Source: CAZAMB01 sp964501365 (GTDB lineage Bacteria > Planctomycetota > Phycisphaerae > UBA1845). Taken from it: a stretch of 64,000 nt of DNA. The position numbers were made by a program, and so were the translations under genes. How positions within the stretch are numbered: position 1 is the stretch's first letter; each line of letters opens with the position of its first letter. This document shows positions 42,094 through 51,070 of the stretch, piece by piece. Under the pieces are notes generated by a model. It saw only the letters and a list, made by a program, of their open reading frames with translations. It did not search any database and was not told the origin of the DNA. The DNA is taken from the NCBI GenBank assembly GCA_964501365.1, contig CAZCST010000014.1:186001-250000 (forward strand), given 5' to 3'.

Positions 42094-43506
42094 TTACGCA
42101 GTCGCTTGCGTCACGAGTCCCACGTAGCGGAAGTTGCGCTTGGGCCGTGTGCAAAGGAAGTCAATGTGCGTCTCGAACGGCGCCTGCCAGAGTTCCGTCT
42201 GCTCGGTGCCGTCGTTGACGGGCACGAAGATCGCATCGATGCCGGCGCCCGGTCCGTTGCCGTTCCACCATCGGATCGTGTCCGCGCCCGAGGGCTGGAA
42301 CTTTTCGATGGTCTCCGGCGCAAAGCCGAAGAGCATTCCGGGGCGGATGATCTCGGAGTCTTCCCAGGGGAGGATGATCGAGCCGTGCTGGAACACGGGT
42401 TTGCCGACGCCGCCGTTGGGGTTGCCGAGGTATTGCTGCACGGGGTAGACCGCGTAGCCGGCCTTCTCCGTGTAGGCATACTGCGCCGACAGGGCCGACT
42501 CGGAGATCAGCATGGTGGGGGGGGCGTAACCCGCCTTCTTGATCTTGTTGATCAGCTTGGCGATGCGGTCGGGTTCCGGCTCCACCGGTGCGGTTTCGTC
42601 GCCTTCGACGTAGCCGATCATTTCGGGATACTGCGTGATGTCCGACAGGCCGAAGAATTCGCCCGTCTCCTTACACATGTACTCGATGCCCTTGGGGGCC
42701 AGCGACGTGCCGGAGGTTCCGTCCGTCATGAATTTGAACGGCACGATGTAGTCGCCGTTGACCACGGATGCCGTGGCGTGGCCGCTGAGCATTTGGAAGA
42801 ACACGGTGCCGCCGTTGTCATCGATGTTGGTGCAGACCGCGGTTCCGCCCTTGCGGGTGGTCGTGGTCGGGAAGGATGTCGTGGAATAGAACCAGTATTT
42901 CTGGCCCTTGATGAATCGGTTGTACGGGGCCGACTTGATCGAGACCGCCGTTTCGCTGGCTGCCGTCACGGAGGCAGAGGCCGAAACCTGTGCGATGGCC
43001 GCGGTGCCGTCCGAGTAGGCGAAGTTCAGGGTTTGCTTGCGGACCTGGTAGACCGCGTCCTCAACGTAACCGGCGCCCATCTCTTCGATGTCCATGCCGA
43101 TCGCGTCCTCGATCACCTGGGTCATGTTCATGGTGACGTTGCCGAGGATGCGCTTGAGGGTGGTCTTCAGGGTGATGCGCTGCGAGAGCGGCACATCTTC
43201 CGGGTTGGGGGCCTTCGCGGTGGCACGCTGTCGAACCGGTAGGTCGCTGTTGGCGCCCAGCGATTCGATGGTGTTGCCGTCGAAGCTGCCGCCTTGCACC
43301 ATCGCACCGCGCGACAGGCGAATCTTGCGGCGTGCCTCGTAGACGTTTCCGGTCTCAGGGCGGCCGCCCATGCCCAACGGCTTGAACGTGCGGATCGCCC
43401 GATCCATCGGATCGTCGAGGTCGTCGATCACCATGTTGATGACCGCATCGCCTAAGTTTTCGCGGAGAATTTGAGAAACATGCCCGAATGCAGTTGTGAC
43501 AGCCAT
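42094..43506 (-). CDS. Probable major capsid protein, 470 aa
   Basis: It lies directly after scaffold and co-chaperonin genes, has its own promoter, and is a soluble mixed alpha/beta protein without other motifs. It begins MAVTTAFGHVSQILRENLGD and has N-terminal SRGAMVQGGSFDGN and C-terminal FAPETIEKFQPSGADTIRWW. Length and position are those of an HK97-fold major capsid protein with an insertion domain. Identity by context; no family motif confirms it. Confidence 0.75.
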   Translation of the reverse strand: MAVTTAFGHVSQILRENLGDAVINMVIDDLDDPMDRAIRTFKPLGMGGRPETGNVYEARRKIRLSRGAMVQGGSFDGNTIESLGANSDLPVRQRATAKAPNPEDVPLSQRITLKTTLKRILGNVTMNMTQVIEDAIGMDIEEMGAGYVEDAVYQVRKQTLNFAYSDGTAAIAQVSASASVTAASETAVSIKSAPYNRFIKGQKYWFYSTTSFPTTTTRKGGTAVCTNIDDNGGTVFFQMLSGHATASVVNGDYIVPFKFMTDGTSGTSLAPKGIEYMCKETGEFFGLSDITQYPEMIGYVEGDETAPVEPEPDRIAKLINKIKKAGYAPPTMLISESALSAQYAYTEKAGYAVYPVQQYLGNPNGGVGKPVFQHGSIILPWEDSEIIRPGMLFGFAPETIEKFQPSGADTIRWWNGNGPGAGIDAIFVPVNDGTEQTELWQAPFETHIDFLCTRPKRNFRYVGLVTQATA

Positions 43507-43604
43507 GAAAGAAACTCCGTATCACGAAGCTCCCAAGCGTCTCAACGCAACGGCCAAAGACAGAGCTTAGAAGAAGTTTGGTTGATGCTGACCGGAACGG
43601 CCAA

Positions 43605-43650
43605 GAAAAAAACACGCGAAAGGCTGACGCAGTCGGCCAGCACTTTCGCG
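43605..43650 (-). terminator. Rho-independent terminator upstream of the major capsid gene
   Basis: On the minus strand CGCGAAAG pairs perfectly with CTTTCGCG, with an inner GCTG/CAGC stem, and is followed by TGTTTTTTTC. It would stop transcripts arriving from the portal/scaffold/co-chaperonin genes. Confidence 0.8.
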
Positions 43651-43652
43651 GG

Positions 43653-43682
43653 ATTATGGATAGGGTGGGATTCTCTTGTCAA
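43653..43682 (-). promoter_or_regulatory. Sigma70-type promoter for the major capsid gene
   Basis: TTGACA (43677-43682), an 18-bp spacer and CATAAT (43653-43658). The -35 box overlaps the stop of the co-chaperonin gene. Transcription should start within the 5' arm of the terminator hairpin, so these transcripts lack the complete stem and can pass it. Confidence 0.65.
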
Positions 43683-44053
43683 GCCTTGGGAACAAAAATT
43701 CCCAAAACGTCATTGTCGAAGTCGTCGCGGTAGTCGAGCAGGATGAAGTCGTCGCCCAGCGCTTCGACCACTTCGCCGGCCCCGTCGAGGAACAACACCA
43801 GCGTCCCGACCTGCACGCCCGGGGGAGCGTTGACCTCCGGCAGTGCCACGATGTGGCCCCAGTTTTTCTTTCGCTGGGCCTGGTCGGGGAGTTCCAATCC
43901 GCCCTTGGTCTTCTTGTCGGGCTCGAACCGTTTGACCAGGAAGCGCCCCGGCCAGGGCACGAAGGTCATCTTCGAGGTGTCGATGTCCCGGGTGAAGTCG
44001 CCGATGGGTTTGTCAACAGTGGCGTAAATGTCATGTTCGACGGCTGTGGTCAA
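43679..44053 (-). CDS. GroES-like co-chaperonin
   Basis: 124 residues. The core MTFVPWPGRFLVKRFEPDKK, TKGGLELPDQAQRKKNWGHI, then VGTLVLFLDGAGEVVEALGD and ILLDYRDDF...VLGIF follows the GroES order (P..DR.LVK....E..T.GG..LP..A.....G.V...G....V..GD.VLF....G.......E...L...D.L....). It has about 25 extra N-terminal residues. A phage-coded co-chaperonin beside the capsid gene recalls T4 gp31 and T5/RB49 equivalents that fold capsid proteins with host GroEL. The call is supported by pattern; partner choice is inference. Confidence 0.8.
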   Translation of the reverse strand: MTTAVEHDIYATVDKPIGDFTRDIDTSKMTFVPWPGRFLVKRFEPDKKTKGGLELPDQAQRKKNWGHIVALPEVNAPPGVQVGTLVLFLDGAGEVVEALGDDFILLDYRDDFDNDVLGIFVPKA

Positions 44054-45036
44054 GCGCCACCTCCATTCGCGGCGCGCTGGGCCTTGAGCTTCTGGACCAG
44101 CCCGTCATGGTGGTAGCGCGAGGGTTGTCCGCCGGCGTTGCCCGCAGGCGATCCGCCGATGGAACCGCCCGGCTCGGGTACATGATTGCCCACCGGCTGA
44201 GGGGCGTTGACCATCGGAACCGGCATCCGTCCGCGGAGCAGGGAGTCGGGGGTGTCGAGCGGTTCGCGGACCACGTTGGGGCTGTTGGTGTTGCCGTTGT
44301 TGACCGCCGAGACCGCGGGATTGCCCGGCGTCGCGGGCATCATCAGCTTGGCCGGATCGATCCCATACGGTTCGAGCATGGATCTGTGTTGTTGCTCTGC
44401 AGCGCTGAGGGCTTGGAGCAGGTGTTGGTTGCTCCACTGGCCGCCGGCTTTTTCGACCTGTTGCTTGTAACTCTTCACGAAGGTGAGCGCCACGCGCGCC
44501 CCGTTCTTGGCCTTGGCGGCGAGGTAGGGGAGTTTTTCGCGCACGCCCGGGCGGCTGAGCAGATTCTCCAGCGTCGCCTCATGCTGCTGGTCTTCGATGG
44601 TCTGCGTCACGCGGGAACTTTGCGCGAGTTGACTCTTGATCTCTTCGAGCTGGGCCCGCAGCTCCGCGACTTCCTGATTGCCTTGCGGGGTCTGCTTGGC
44701 CTTCGCCGCTTCGATGTCCGCGAGCTGCCGGCGGAGTACGCGCTCGGTCGCGGCGGGATCGTTGCCCAAAGCCGCAGCCAGATCGTTGATCTGGTCGAGG
44801 TTGCCCATGCCGCTGACCTTCTCGTGAGCCTTGATCAGCTCGCCGTAGGTCGCACGCTTGAAGCCGCCCTTGCCGTCGTCGTACTCAATGGGCGTATCGA
44901 AGTCGATGTCTGGCGGTGGAGTCGCCGCAGGCTGCCGATTCTGTGGCGGCGCTTGCGGCGGGGAAGTATTGGGTGGGGGTGCTGCTGCGACCGGAGCGGC
45001 CGCGGGGGCTGGGGTTGCTGCTGGCGCATCGGCCAT
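44050..45036 (-). CDS. Capsid scaffolding protein, 328 aa
   Basis: Pro/Ala-rich N-terminus (MADAPAATPAPAAAPVAAAP), acidic and Glu/Gln-rich helical middle (NQEVAELRAQLEEIKSQLAQ) and Pro/Gly/Asn-rich flexible C-terminus. This composition and the place between portal and co-chaperonin/capsid genes are characteristic of scaffolding proteins. ATGA overlap with the co-chaperonin gene. Confidence 0.75.
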   Translation of the reverse strand: MADAPAATPAPAAAPVAAAPPPNTSPPQAPPQNRQPAATPPPDIDFDTPIEYDDGKGGFKRATYGELIKAHEKVSGMGNLDQINDLAAALGNDPAATERVLRRQLADIEAAKAKQTPQGNQEVAELRAQLEEIKSQLAQSSRVTQTIEDQQHEATLENLLSRPGVREKLPYLAAKAKNGARVALTFVKSYKQQVEKAGGQWSNQHLLQALSAAEQQHRSMLEPYGIDPAKLMMPATPGNPAVSAVNNGNTNSPNVVREPLDTPDSLLRGRMPVPMVNAPQPVGNHVPEPGGSIGGSPAGNAGGQPSRYHHDGLVQKLKAQRAANGGGA

Positions 45037-45063
45037 GACTCATACTCCTTTGTAGAACTGCAA

Positions 45064-47184
45064 TCAAAACACTGCCACGGGGACGCCCCCGGGCGCGAAC
45101 TGTCCGTCCATGGAATTGGGATCCTGCTCCACCGCGTCGATGGACTCTTCCATCATGCGCGAGTCGTGGGATTCCAGATCGAGGTTTTCATCGAAGCGAT
45201 CTCCGGTGCCGCCGTCGCCGACCACAAACTGCGTGCGAAGATCCTTGAGCAGTTGCAGGAATGCCTTCTTGACTTCATCCGACGCGGAGCCGCGGAAGCC
45301 GGGATCCAGGATCATGTTGCGGGTTGCATCCGACAGCGCCTTGGGATCCTCGAGCATGAGCATGGCGCGATCCGCTTCGTCGGTCCAGAACGCTCCGGGC
45401 GTCTGTCCATCATTGAACAATTCCGCGAGGCGCTGAGAGATACGCATGTCCTTTTCGGTGGCGATTTCGATTCCCGGCGGACTCTTGCCCATCGCGGCCA
45501 GCGACTTCTTGAACTCAACATCCGTGATGATGGGCCGCTGATCGTCTCCGCGTACATTGCGCAGGCTGAATAGCAGGTTGAGCATTTCCGTCGAGCCGCC
45601 CGGCACCAGAGGCGAGGGTAGAAGGATCACGTCGTCGGACTTGGGCGGCGTTTTGCCGATGGTCATTTCGCGCGGGAGGTTGAACAACCCGACGGTGCCG
45701 ATTCGTTTTTGCGGATCCCATACCCGGGGCAGCATGGGCAGCACGCCCTGGAACGTGTTGTGCAGGCAGGTCCACAGTCCTTGCATGGTGGGTGCGAGCG
45801 GCGCGCGGGCGTTGACGTTGAGCAGATTGCCCAGCGGCCCGGACTCGACGCGGCCTTCGCTTTGCCCGCGGATGATGTCCGACTCGTGGCCGGCGGCCAT
45901 GTTGCCCAGCGTGAGCGCCATCTGCAGCGCCCCGCCGACTTCCTGGGAGTTGGGTACCGGGGGAATCACCTTGAGGAAGTTATCGAATTCGCCATACGCC
46001 GATGAGTTGACCGGGATGATCTCATTGTCGTCGGAGAAAAGATCGTTGAAGTCGAGGGCGTCGTCCTTCACGAAGGCCATGCCGTTGCGCATGCGTGCGG
46101 ATCGGCACGTCTTAGACCACTGGCGATCGGCTTCGGCCTGTGCGCCCAGTGCGGTGGGCAGCGCGCCCATGCCGTACCAATTGCCCTTCTGCTTTGTGTA
46201 CTGGCAGAAGTTTCCGGGGAATCGCCCGGCGGCCAGCTCGCCCGTCACCGGTTTGCCCTCGGGGTCGGTCGCCTGATAGCCAAACATTTCATCGCCGACG
46301 ATGACGTACTTTTGTCCGCTGGGAACTTCCTTGGTGGGGAGCAGCCAGGTCCAGATTACTTCGGCGCACTCGCTGCCCTTGCCGGAGAAGGCGCTGCCGA
46401 TGGCGTTGCCGATCGAGGATCCGCCCACGCGCGGGCCCACGGTTCCCTGATAGCTCGCCTTGCGCGCCGCTTCCGGTCCGAAATTCTGTTCGATCCATTC
46501 GCGGGGCATGAGCTTGACGCGGCTGAATCCCTGGAGGTGACAGTCCTTGGTTGCGTTCCACGGGATGGGGAAGAGTTCCCACGCCGGCCAGCTCTCGCAG
46601 TAGACCTGCTTGCGGAACTTGTCTTCGTAGCGATAGAGGAAGGCCCGGCTGTAATAGATCAGATCGCCCACGAAGTCGGCGTACACGTCGGAAAAATCAA
46701 CCTCTTCCTGCCAGGCGTTGATCATCAGCTCGGCGCGTTTGGCCTGGTAGTACGCCATCGGGTTATTGGGCGAGCGCGGCAGTCCGGTCACGGTGAGGAT
46801 GTTCTCGGTGAATCGCCCCAGCTCACGGCGGTAGATGCTGCGGATGTGCGGCACGGTGGCGCGGACTTCGTTGGCCTTGGGCGGTTTGGGTCTCCACTGT
46901 CCGGTGAGCGGATCGATCTCGAAGAAGTGGAAGCCTTCCATGTAGCTCTCGACGCGGATCCAGTAGCGTTCGAGGTACTGCCGCTGCCCGCGCGCGGAGT
47001 TGATGTGCTTGATGGTCCACTGGGAGATCTGTGCGGCGTCGCGGCGGATGGTCTTGTCGAGGGAAGGAATATCGCTCGATGACGGGATGGCGCCGGGCTT
47101 GAGCCGCGGATCCTGCGAAGGATCGACCCCGTTGTCCGAGCCGACGATGTCTTCGATCGAGAGTGCGGAGTTCATTCTTGACAT
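45064..47184 (-). CDS. Portal protein, 706 aa
   Basis: Long mixed alpha/beta protein, between terminase and scaffold genes. The N-terminal third has TIRRDAAQISQWTIKHINSA and a conserved-looking YYQAKRAELMINAWQEEVDF. The central part (ESWPAWELFPIPWNATKDCH) and an internal helix region are typical of podovirus-type portals. Function assigned by position, length and architecture. Confidence 0.7.
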   Translation of the reverse strand: MSRMNSALSIEDIVGSDNGVDPSQDPRLKPGAIPSSSDIPSLDKTIRRDAAQISQWTIKHINSARGQRQYLERYWIRVESYMEGFHFFEIDPLTGQWRPKPPKANEVRATVPHIRSIYRRELGRFTENILTVTGLPRSPNNPMAYYQAKRAELMINAWQEEVDFSDVYADFVGDLIYYSRAFLYRYEDKFRKQVYCESWPAWELFPIPWNATKDCHLQGFSRVKLMPREWIEQNFGPEAARKASYQGTVGPRVGGSSIGNAIGSAFSGKGSECAEVIWTWLLPTKEVPSGQKYVIVGDEMFGYQATDPEGKPVTGELAAGRFPGNFCQYTKQKGNWYGMGALPTALGAQAEADRQWSKTCRSARMRNGMAFVKDDALDFNDLFSDDNEIIPVNSSAYGEFDNFLKVIPPVPNSQEVGGALQMALTLGNMAAGHESDIIRGQSEGRVESGPLGNLLNVNARAPLAPTMQGLWTCLHNTFQGVLPMLPRVWDPQKRIGTVGLFNLPREMTIGKTPPKSDDVILLPSPLVPGGSTEMLNLLFSLRNVRGDDQRPIITDVEFKKSLAAMGKSPPGIEIATEKDMRISQRLAELFNDGQTPGAFWTDEADRAMLMLEDPKALSDATRNMILDPGFRGSASDEVKKAFLQLLKDLRTQFVVGDGGTGDRFDENLDLESHDSRMMEESIDAVEQDPNSMDGQFAPGGVPVAVF

Positions 47185-47402
47185 TACTTAAACACCGTTC
47201 CTGTGCCCATGCACAAATCGCACCGAATCACCCAGCGGGCCTCAGGCCCCACGCGGTCCCCGATACAAACGAGGAATTGCGAACCGAACGGCACGCGCTG
47301 CCCCGTGCGAAGGATGCGCACCGGTTCGCCTTTGCAGTCCGGGCAGATATGCGGCCAGGGCTCGCGGAGTAATTCCTCCTGCTTGTATCGCGTCTGCATC
47401 AT
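47184..47402 (-). CDS. Small zinc-ribbon protein, 72 aa
   Basis: ATG 47402. CPDCKGEPV at the front and CDLCMGTG at the back form a CxxC/CxxC pair. Its stop overlaps the portal start. A virion-assembly or DNA-binding accessory; function unknown. Confidence 0.6.
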   Translation of the reverse strand: MMQTRYKQEELLREPWPHICPDCKGEPVRILRTGQRVPFGSQFLVCIGDRVGPEARWVIRCDLCMGTGTVFK

Positions 47403-47404
47403 GG

Positions 47405-47944
47405 CTACGTGACTTCCACCGTGACGAAATCGATGCTCTGCCCGCCGTTGCCGTCGCGCACTTCGAGCTGGAAGACCAGCGAGTCCGCGCTGCCCGGAGC
47501 GGTAAAGGTCGGACTGTCCGTGTTGGCGCCGGTGAGTACGACGCTCGTCCCGGAGATCTGCGTCCACGAATACTCCAGCGTGTCGCCGTCGGGGTCCGTG
47601 CTGTCGGAACCATCCAGCGTGACGGGGTCGGTGGTGGAGACGGCCTGGTCGGGGCCCGCGTTGGCGATCGGATCGGAATTCGGGGCTGCGAGCTCGACCT
47701 CCTGGAAGTCCTCCAGCTCCACGACCAGCGTCTGCGCGTCGGACATATAGCCCATCTTGATCATCGCCGCGGTGGAGCCGACGATGGTCATTCGCGCGTC
47801 CACCAGATCGGGATCGTTGGTGGGATTGCTGGGGACCAGCTCGAGCACCTGCTCGGTCACGGGGTGATAGTTCCCGTCCTTGCCCAGCGCCGAGCCTTGC
47901 TGCGTGGAAGTCCGCTTCACAATCATCGATACAGTAACGGCCAT
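47405..47944 (-). CDS. PKD/Ig-like-domain virion protein, 179 aa
   Basis: The C-terminal 90 residues are a PKD-type domain: PIANAGPDQAVSTTDPVTLD, GSDSTDPDGDTLEYSWTQIS, then VVLTGANTDSPTF and FQLEVRDGNGGQS. The N-terminal 90 residues are unrelated and probably anchor it. PKD/Ig-like domains in phage virion proteins weakly bind surface glycans and decorate capsids or tails. Between terminase and portal genes, so probably a head protein. Confidence 0.75.
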   Translation of the reverse strand: MAVTVSMIVKRTSTQQGSALGKDGNYHPVTEQVLELVPSNPTNDPDLVDARMTIVGSTAAMIKMGYMSDAQTLVVELEDFQEVELAAPNSDPIANAGPDQAVSTTDPVTLDGSDSTDPDGDTLEYSWTQISGTSVVLTGANTDSPTFTAPGSADSLVFQLEVRDGNGGQSIDFVTVEVT

Positions 47945-47946
47945 GG

Positions 47947-48147
47947 CTATCTCCTTTTCTTCCTGCCGCGTTTCAACTTCGGCAGAGTCACCAGCGTAAT
48001 CGTCCGCTTCTCAACATCGACGTCCGTGCAGAGCATGTAATGCGTCTTGCGGAACCGCTCCGACTCACGGCCCGTTCCCGGCACCTTCGATTGATCGCCA
48101 ATCCGTGGCAGCGGAATGCCGGGGGGAACCACCCATTGCTTCGTCAT
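47947..48147 (-). CDS. Small basic protein, 66 aa
   Basis: MTKQWVVPPGIPLPRIGDQS, then a beta-like middle (TDVDVEKRTITLVTLPKLKR) and a basic tail GRKKRR. Nucleic-acid contact is possible. Unknown family. Confidence 0.5.
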   Translation of the reverse strand: MTKQWVVPPGIPLPRIGDQSKVPGTGRESERFRKTHYMLCTDVDVEKRTITLVTLPKLKRGRKKRR

Positions 48148-48536
48148 CCCATGCCGTCCTCAGCGGTGGTCATCGCCATCGCTTTCTCCGTCTGCACTTC
48201 GCGGGCGTGCCGTCGAAGCTCGCGCTTGGCCGCCACGTTGTCGATCGACTCCACCGAATGATCGTGTCGATACGATCCATCGGCCTTGCGGATCGACTCA
48301 TTGGCGTGCAGTTGCGCAACCCGCGTCACCGCCTCGTGGTCGCCTTGCACCTGAAACTTCTCAATGAGGATCTGACAGAACCGATCCCGCGAGAGATCGT
48401 TACGCTCCGCGGTGCGCTCGGCGTTTCTCGCCAGGTGGTCGATCGTGGCGTTGCTCCTGGACGTGACCAACGCCATCAGCGCCATCGCGACGCAGCACGT
48501 GACACCACTTACGATTAGAACTACCGACGAATCCAT
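48144..48536 (-). CDS. Membrane-anchored coiled-coil protein, 130 aa
   Basis: ATG 48536 with GGTGAG upstream. One N-terminal hydrophobic segment (VVLIVSGVTCCVAMALMALV) and a charged helical C-part with many Arg/Glu. ATGA overlap with the next gene. Unusual inside a packaging module; perhaps a holin- or spanin-like protein, but unproven. Confidence 0.55.
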   Translation of the reverse strand: MDSSVVLIVSGVTCCVAMALMALVTSRSNATIDHLARNAERTAERNDLSRDRFCQILIEKFQVQGDHEAVTRVAQLHANESIRKADGSYRHDHSVESIDNVAAKRELRRHAREVQTEKAMAMTTAEDGMG

Positions 48537-48540
48537 GCTC

Positions 48541-48765
48541 TCACCTTCCCGTTGATACTGTGGCCGGCGGCTCAATTCTCATCGTGGTTGAGGCACCACA
48601 ATGCGGACACACGCCGCTGTTGAGCTTCGCCATTTTTTCCGCGTCTCCCCGTCGAACCATTCCCATGCACAGCACGCAAACCATCATGTCTGTCAGCTTG
48701 GTCGTGGTTTCGTAGACCGGCACGATGTTCGAATACAACAGCTCCTTTTCTTCACATAAACCCAT
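48541..48765 (-). CDS. Small zinc-ribbon-like protein, 74 aa
   Basis: ATG 48765 with GGAG at good spacing, inside the end of the terminase gene (14-bp overlap). CVLCMG and CPHCGAS provide four Cys for a zinc ribbon. Unknown function. Confidence 0.55.
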   Translation of the reverse strand: MGLCEEKELLYSNIVPVYETTTKLTDMMVCVLCMGMVRRGDAEKMAKLNSGVCPHCGASTTMRIEPPATVSTGR

Positions 48766-50686
48766 CACATGCTCCAAAGGTTGTCAGCTCTCGCGGCGCC
48801 AGCCGCTTCTGGAACTTCTCCCGCATCTTGGGCGTCCAGCTTTGCTCCGGCGCCAGCATGGGATCTACCTCGATCCCTTTCTTCTCCCATTCCTCAAGTC
48901 GCCGCTGTCCCGGGCTCGAACTCTTCGTCTTGGGCGGCCGGCGGCTTGCAGACCGGTGGATCTTCTCCGCGGCGTCGCATCCGTCGTCGCGACGGTTGGC
49001 GTCTTCCTCGATGGTCTGCGTATCGAATTGATCGATCAGCTTTTGCATCGCCTCGCGCGAAGGATGTTCGGCCGGCTCATACCCATCGATGGGCCGAAAG
49101 CTCGGCAGCTTGATCCGCCCCGCGTCCCACATGGGCTGCATGCGCTCGATGCGCAGCGGCTTGGCGACTCCGCCGGTGGGGAGACTCCGAAAGATCGGAA
49201 CGTGGAATCCAGACTCCAGCCGTTCCTTGCGGAAGTTCAGCGCCTCGCGAAACGCGATGTCATCGAGCAGGGCGTCCTCGAAAAGAAACTTGCCGATCCG
49301 CCACTGGTGAGCCTTGCGCAGTGACTCCTGCACGGCGAGCTGGAAGAAGCATTTCCGCGCCCATGCGTCGATGAACCACAGCACGCCGTCGGGGTCATAC
49401 ATGCCCACGACGATGAAGTTTTCGTCGGCCCGCTTCCGCAGGGAGTTGGCCGCATCCATGGAGCCAAAGCGGTACGCCTCTTCGAGCATTTCCTCGAAGT
49501 CTTTGGTCTTACCCGTCTCGGGGTTGTAGATCCGCCGCTTGCCGTCGTTGTCGAGATAGAGCACGTACATATTGCGGCGCTCATCCCGCACGAACATGCG
49601 ATCCCCGCGGGGGACCGGAGTGCCTTGAAATTCGGCCATGACGCCGGCCAGTCCGATCGGCGTGACGCTTCCGTCCTCGTCGTCGGAGCCTTTGATCTTG
49701 CGTTCGAATTCGTCGATGTTCAGCTTCTCGGGCCACGCCGAAACCCGCTTGCCTTCCTTCTCGTACACCATGGGCAGGATTTTCCGCTCCCAGGCGACGA
49801 ACCGCTTTTCGGGGTCATCGTTGTGGATGGCGCGATACAGGCACGAGTCAATGTCCAGGATCGTGCCGATCCACATGACGTGCGTGCCCTTATCGGTGAA
49901 CTGGTTGATGTAGTCCTGGAACAGCCAGCGCATGAAGTTCTTGCGCCAGTTGGCGTTCTTGGACTTCTTGCCTTCCGGATCGTCGATGAGTCCCACCAGC
50001 GGGTGACGGCCGCGGGTTGCCTGGTCGATGGACGATCCCTTGATCTGCGAACCGTTGAGGAAGTCGAGGCACTGATTGCTCCAGTCGCGCGAGGTGGATC
50101 GCTCAATGGACCACACGATCCCGAAGTCGTGCATCAGCTTTTCGTTGGTCTCGGTCCGCCGGCGGATCTCCTTGATCTTCTCCTTGGTGAGATCCTTCGT
50201 CTCCGATCCCAGCAGGATGCCAGTATTGTCGCGGGTGACGGCGATGAACTGCGCCATTTCGTAGACGATGGTGTACGTCTTCGAAGAGTCACGCGGCGCC
50301 ACCAGGGCGGACCGCGGCCGGGTGAACATATGCTGCATGACCGGCTTGTGCCGGCAGTCGGGCAGGGCGTACTGGTGTTTGCAGCAGCTCGCCGCCTTCA
50401 CGTAGAAATCGACGTAGAAACTCAGGGCAATGAGGAACAGGTCCGGGGACCGCATGAGGATGTTGGGCTTTTCCGGATCGTACCAGCCGCGCATCAGGGC
50501 GACGCGGTTGTCCTTCCGCTGCGCGGTGCAGGTCTCACAGAATGCCCGATCACCACGGACGGCGCCTTCGCAGCGCAGGCAGGCCCGGCCCTTCTGATCC
50601 ATCGCGAGGATGGGCCCGTAATCGGACGGCATGGGCCAGAATGGATTGTTCTCGCGCGAGGGAAGTTCGTAGAGCGAAGCAACCAT
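48752..50686 (-). CDS. Terminase large subunit (packaging ATPase/nuclease), 644 aa
   Basis: An N-terminal Cys cluster (CLRCEGAVRGDRAFCETC) is followed by an ATPase core. A Walker A-like APRDSSKTYT stands in for the usual GxxxxGK[ST], as in the deviant P-loops of many terminases. Walker B is seen as PLVGLIDDPEG. The C-terminal half has a nuclease-like VVGMYDPDGVLWFIDAW with Asp residues. It drives DNA packaging through the portal. Family call from motif order, size and position. Confidence 0.85.
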   Translation of the reverse strand: MVASLYELPSRENNPFWPMPSDYGPILAMDQKGRACLRCEGAVRGDRAFCETCTAQRKDNRVALMRGWYDPEKPNILMRSPDLFLIALSFYVDFYVKAASCCKHQYALPDCRHKPVMQHMFTRPRSALVAPRDSSKTYTIVYEMAQFIAVTRDNTGILLGSETKDLTKEKIKEIRRRTETNEKLMHDFGIVWSIERSTSRDWSNQCLDFLNGSQIKGSSIDQATRGRHPLVGLIDDPEGKKSKNANWRKNFMRWLFQDYINQFTDKGTHVMWIGTILDIDSCLYRAIHNDDPEKRFVAWERKILPMVYEKEGKRVSAWPEKLNIDEFERKIKGSDDEDGSVTPIGLAGVMAEFQGTPVPRGDRMFVRDERRNMYVLYLDNDGKRRIYNPETGKTKDFEEMLEEAYRFGSMDAANSLRKRADENFIVVGMYDPDGVLWFIDAWARKCFFQLAVQESLRKAHQWRIGKFLFEDALLDDIAFREALNFRKERLESGFHVPIFRSLPTGGVAKPLRIERMQPMWDAGRIKLPSFRPIDGYEPAEHPSREAMQKLIDQFDTQTIEEDANRRDDGCDAAEKIHRSASRRPPKTKSSSPGQRRLEEWEKKGIEVDPMLAPEQSWTPKMREKFQKRLAPRELTTFGACDGFM

Positions 50687-50692
50687 CGTGTC

Positions 50693-51061
50693 CTATGTGA
50701 ATCGCACGGTGACTTTGACGGTGCCAGACGGCGCATTCGGTCCGGTCATGGCGCCCTTTTCCCGCACGGCAGCCACGAGGCAGGCGGTGGTGAACGCGGT
50801 AATGCCACGCTTGAAGGTGTAGGTCTTTCGTGTTCCGGCCTTGCAGGGAAGCAGCATTCGCGGATCGGTGGTGCCCACAGTCGGGGTCAGGGTGTTGTAG
50901 AACGCGACATACACATCTTCGCCGGTGTTGGCGGTCGCATCGATCTCCACCTGGAAGACGTAGCCGACAGCGCCCGCATACACAGCTTGCGCCGTGCTGG
51001 AAAGCGGATTGGCAACAAAGACGCTCGCGCCGAGTCCGGATGCAGAAGCTACGCCACCCAT
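50693..51061 (-). CDS. Small virion protein, 122 aa (pair with 51071-51445)
   Basis: Gly/Ala/Ser-rich start, then beta-rich FQVEIDATANTGEDVYVAFY, NTLTPTVGTTDPRMLLPCKA and TYTFKRGI. The T.P.M..PC.A......I..G motif is matched in its neighbour, so the two are paralogues. Perhaps decoration or head-adaptor proteins. Confidence 0.6.
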   Translation of the reverse strand: MGGVASASGLGASVFVANPLSSTAQAVYAGAVGYVFQVEIDATANTGEDVYVAFYNTLTPTVGTTDPRMLLPCKAGTRKTYTFKRGITAFTTACLVAAVREKGAMTGPNAPSGTVKVTVRFT

Positions 51062-51070
51062 GGGAATCTC

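Noticed and set aside
44107..45573. 488-codon plus-strand ORF
   Set aside because: Antisense to scaffold and portal genes; crosses their boundary, which a real gene opposite would rarely do.
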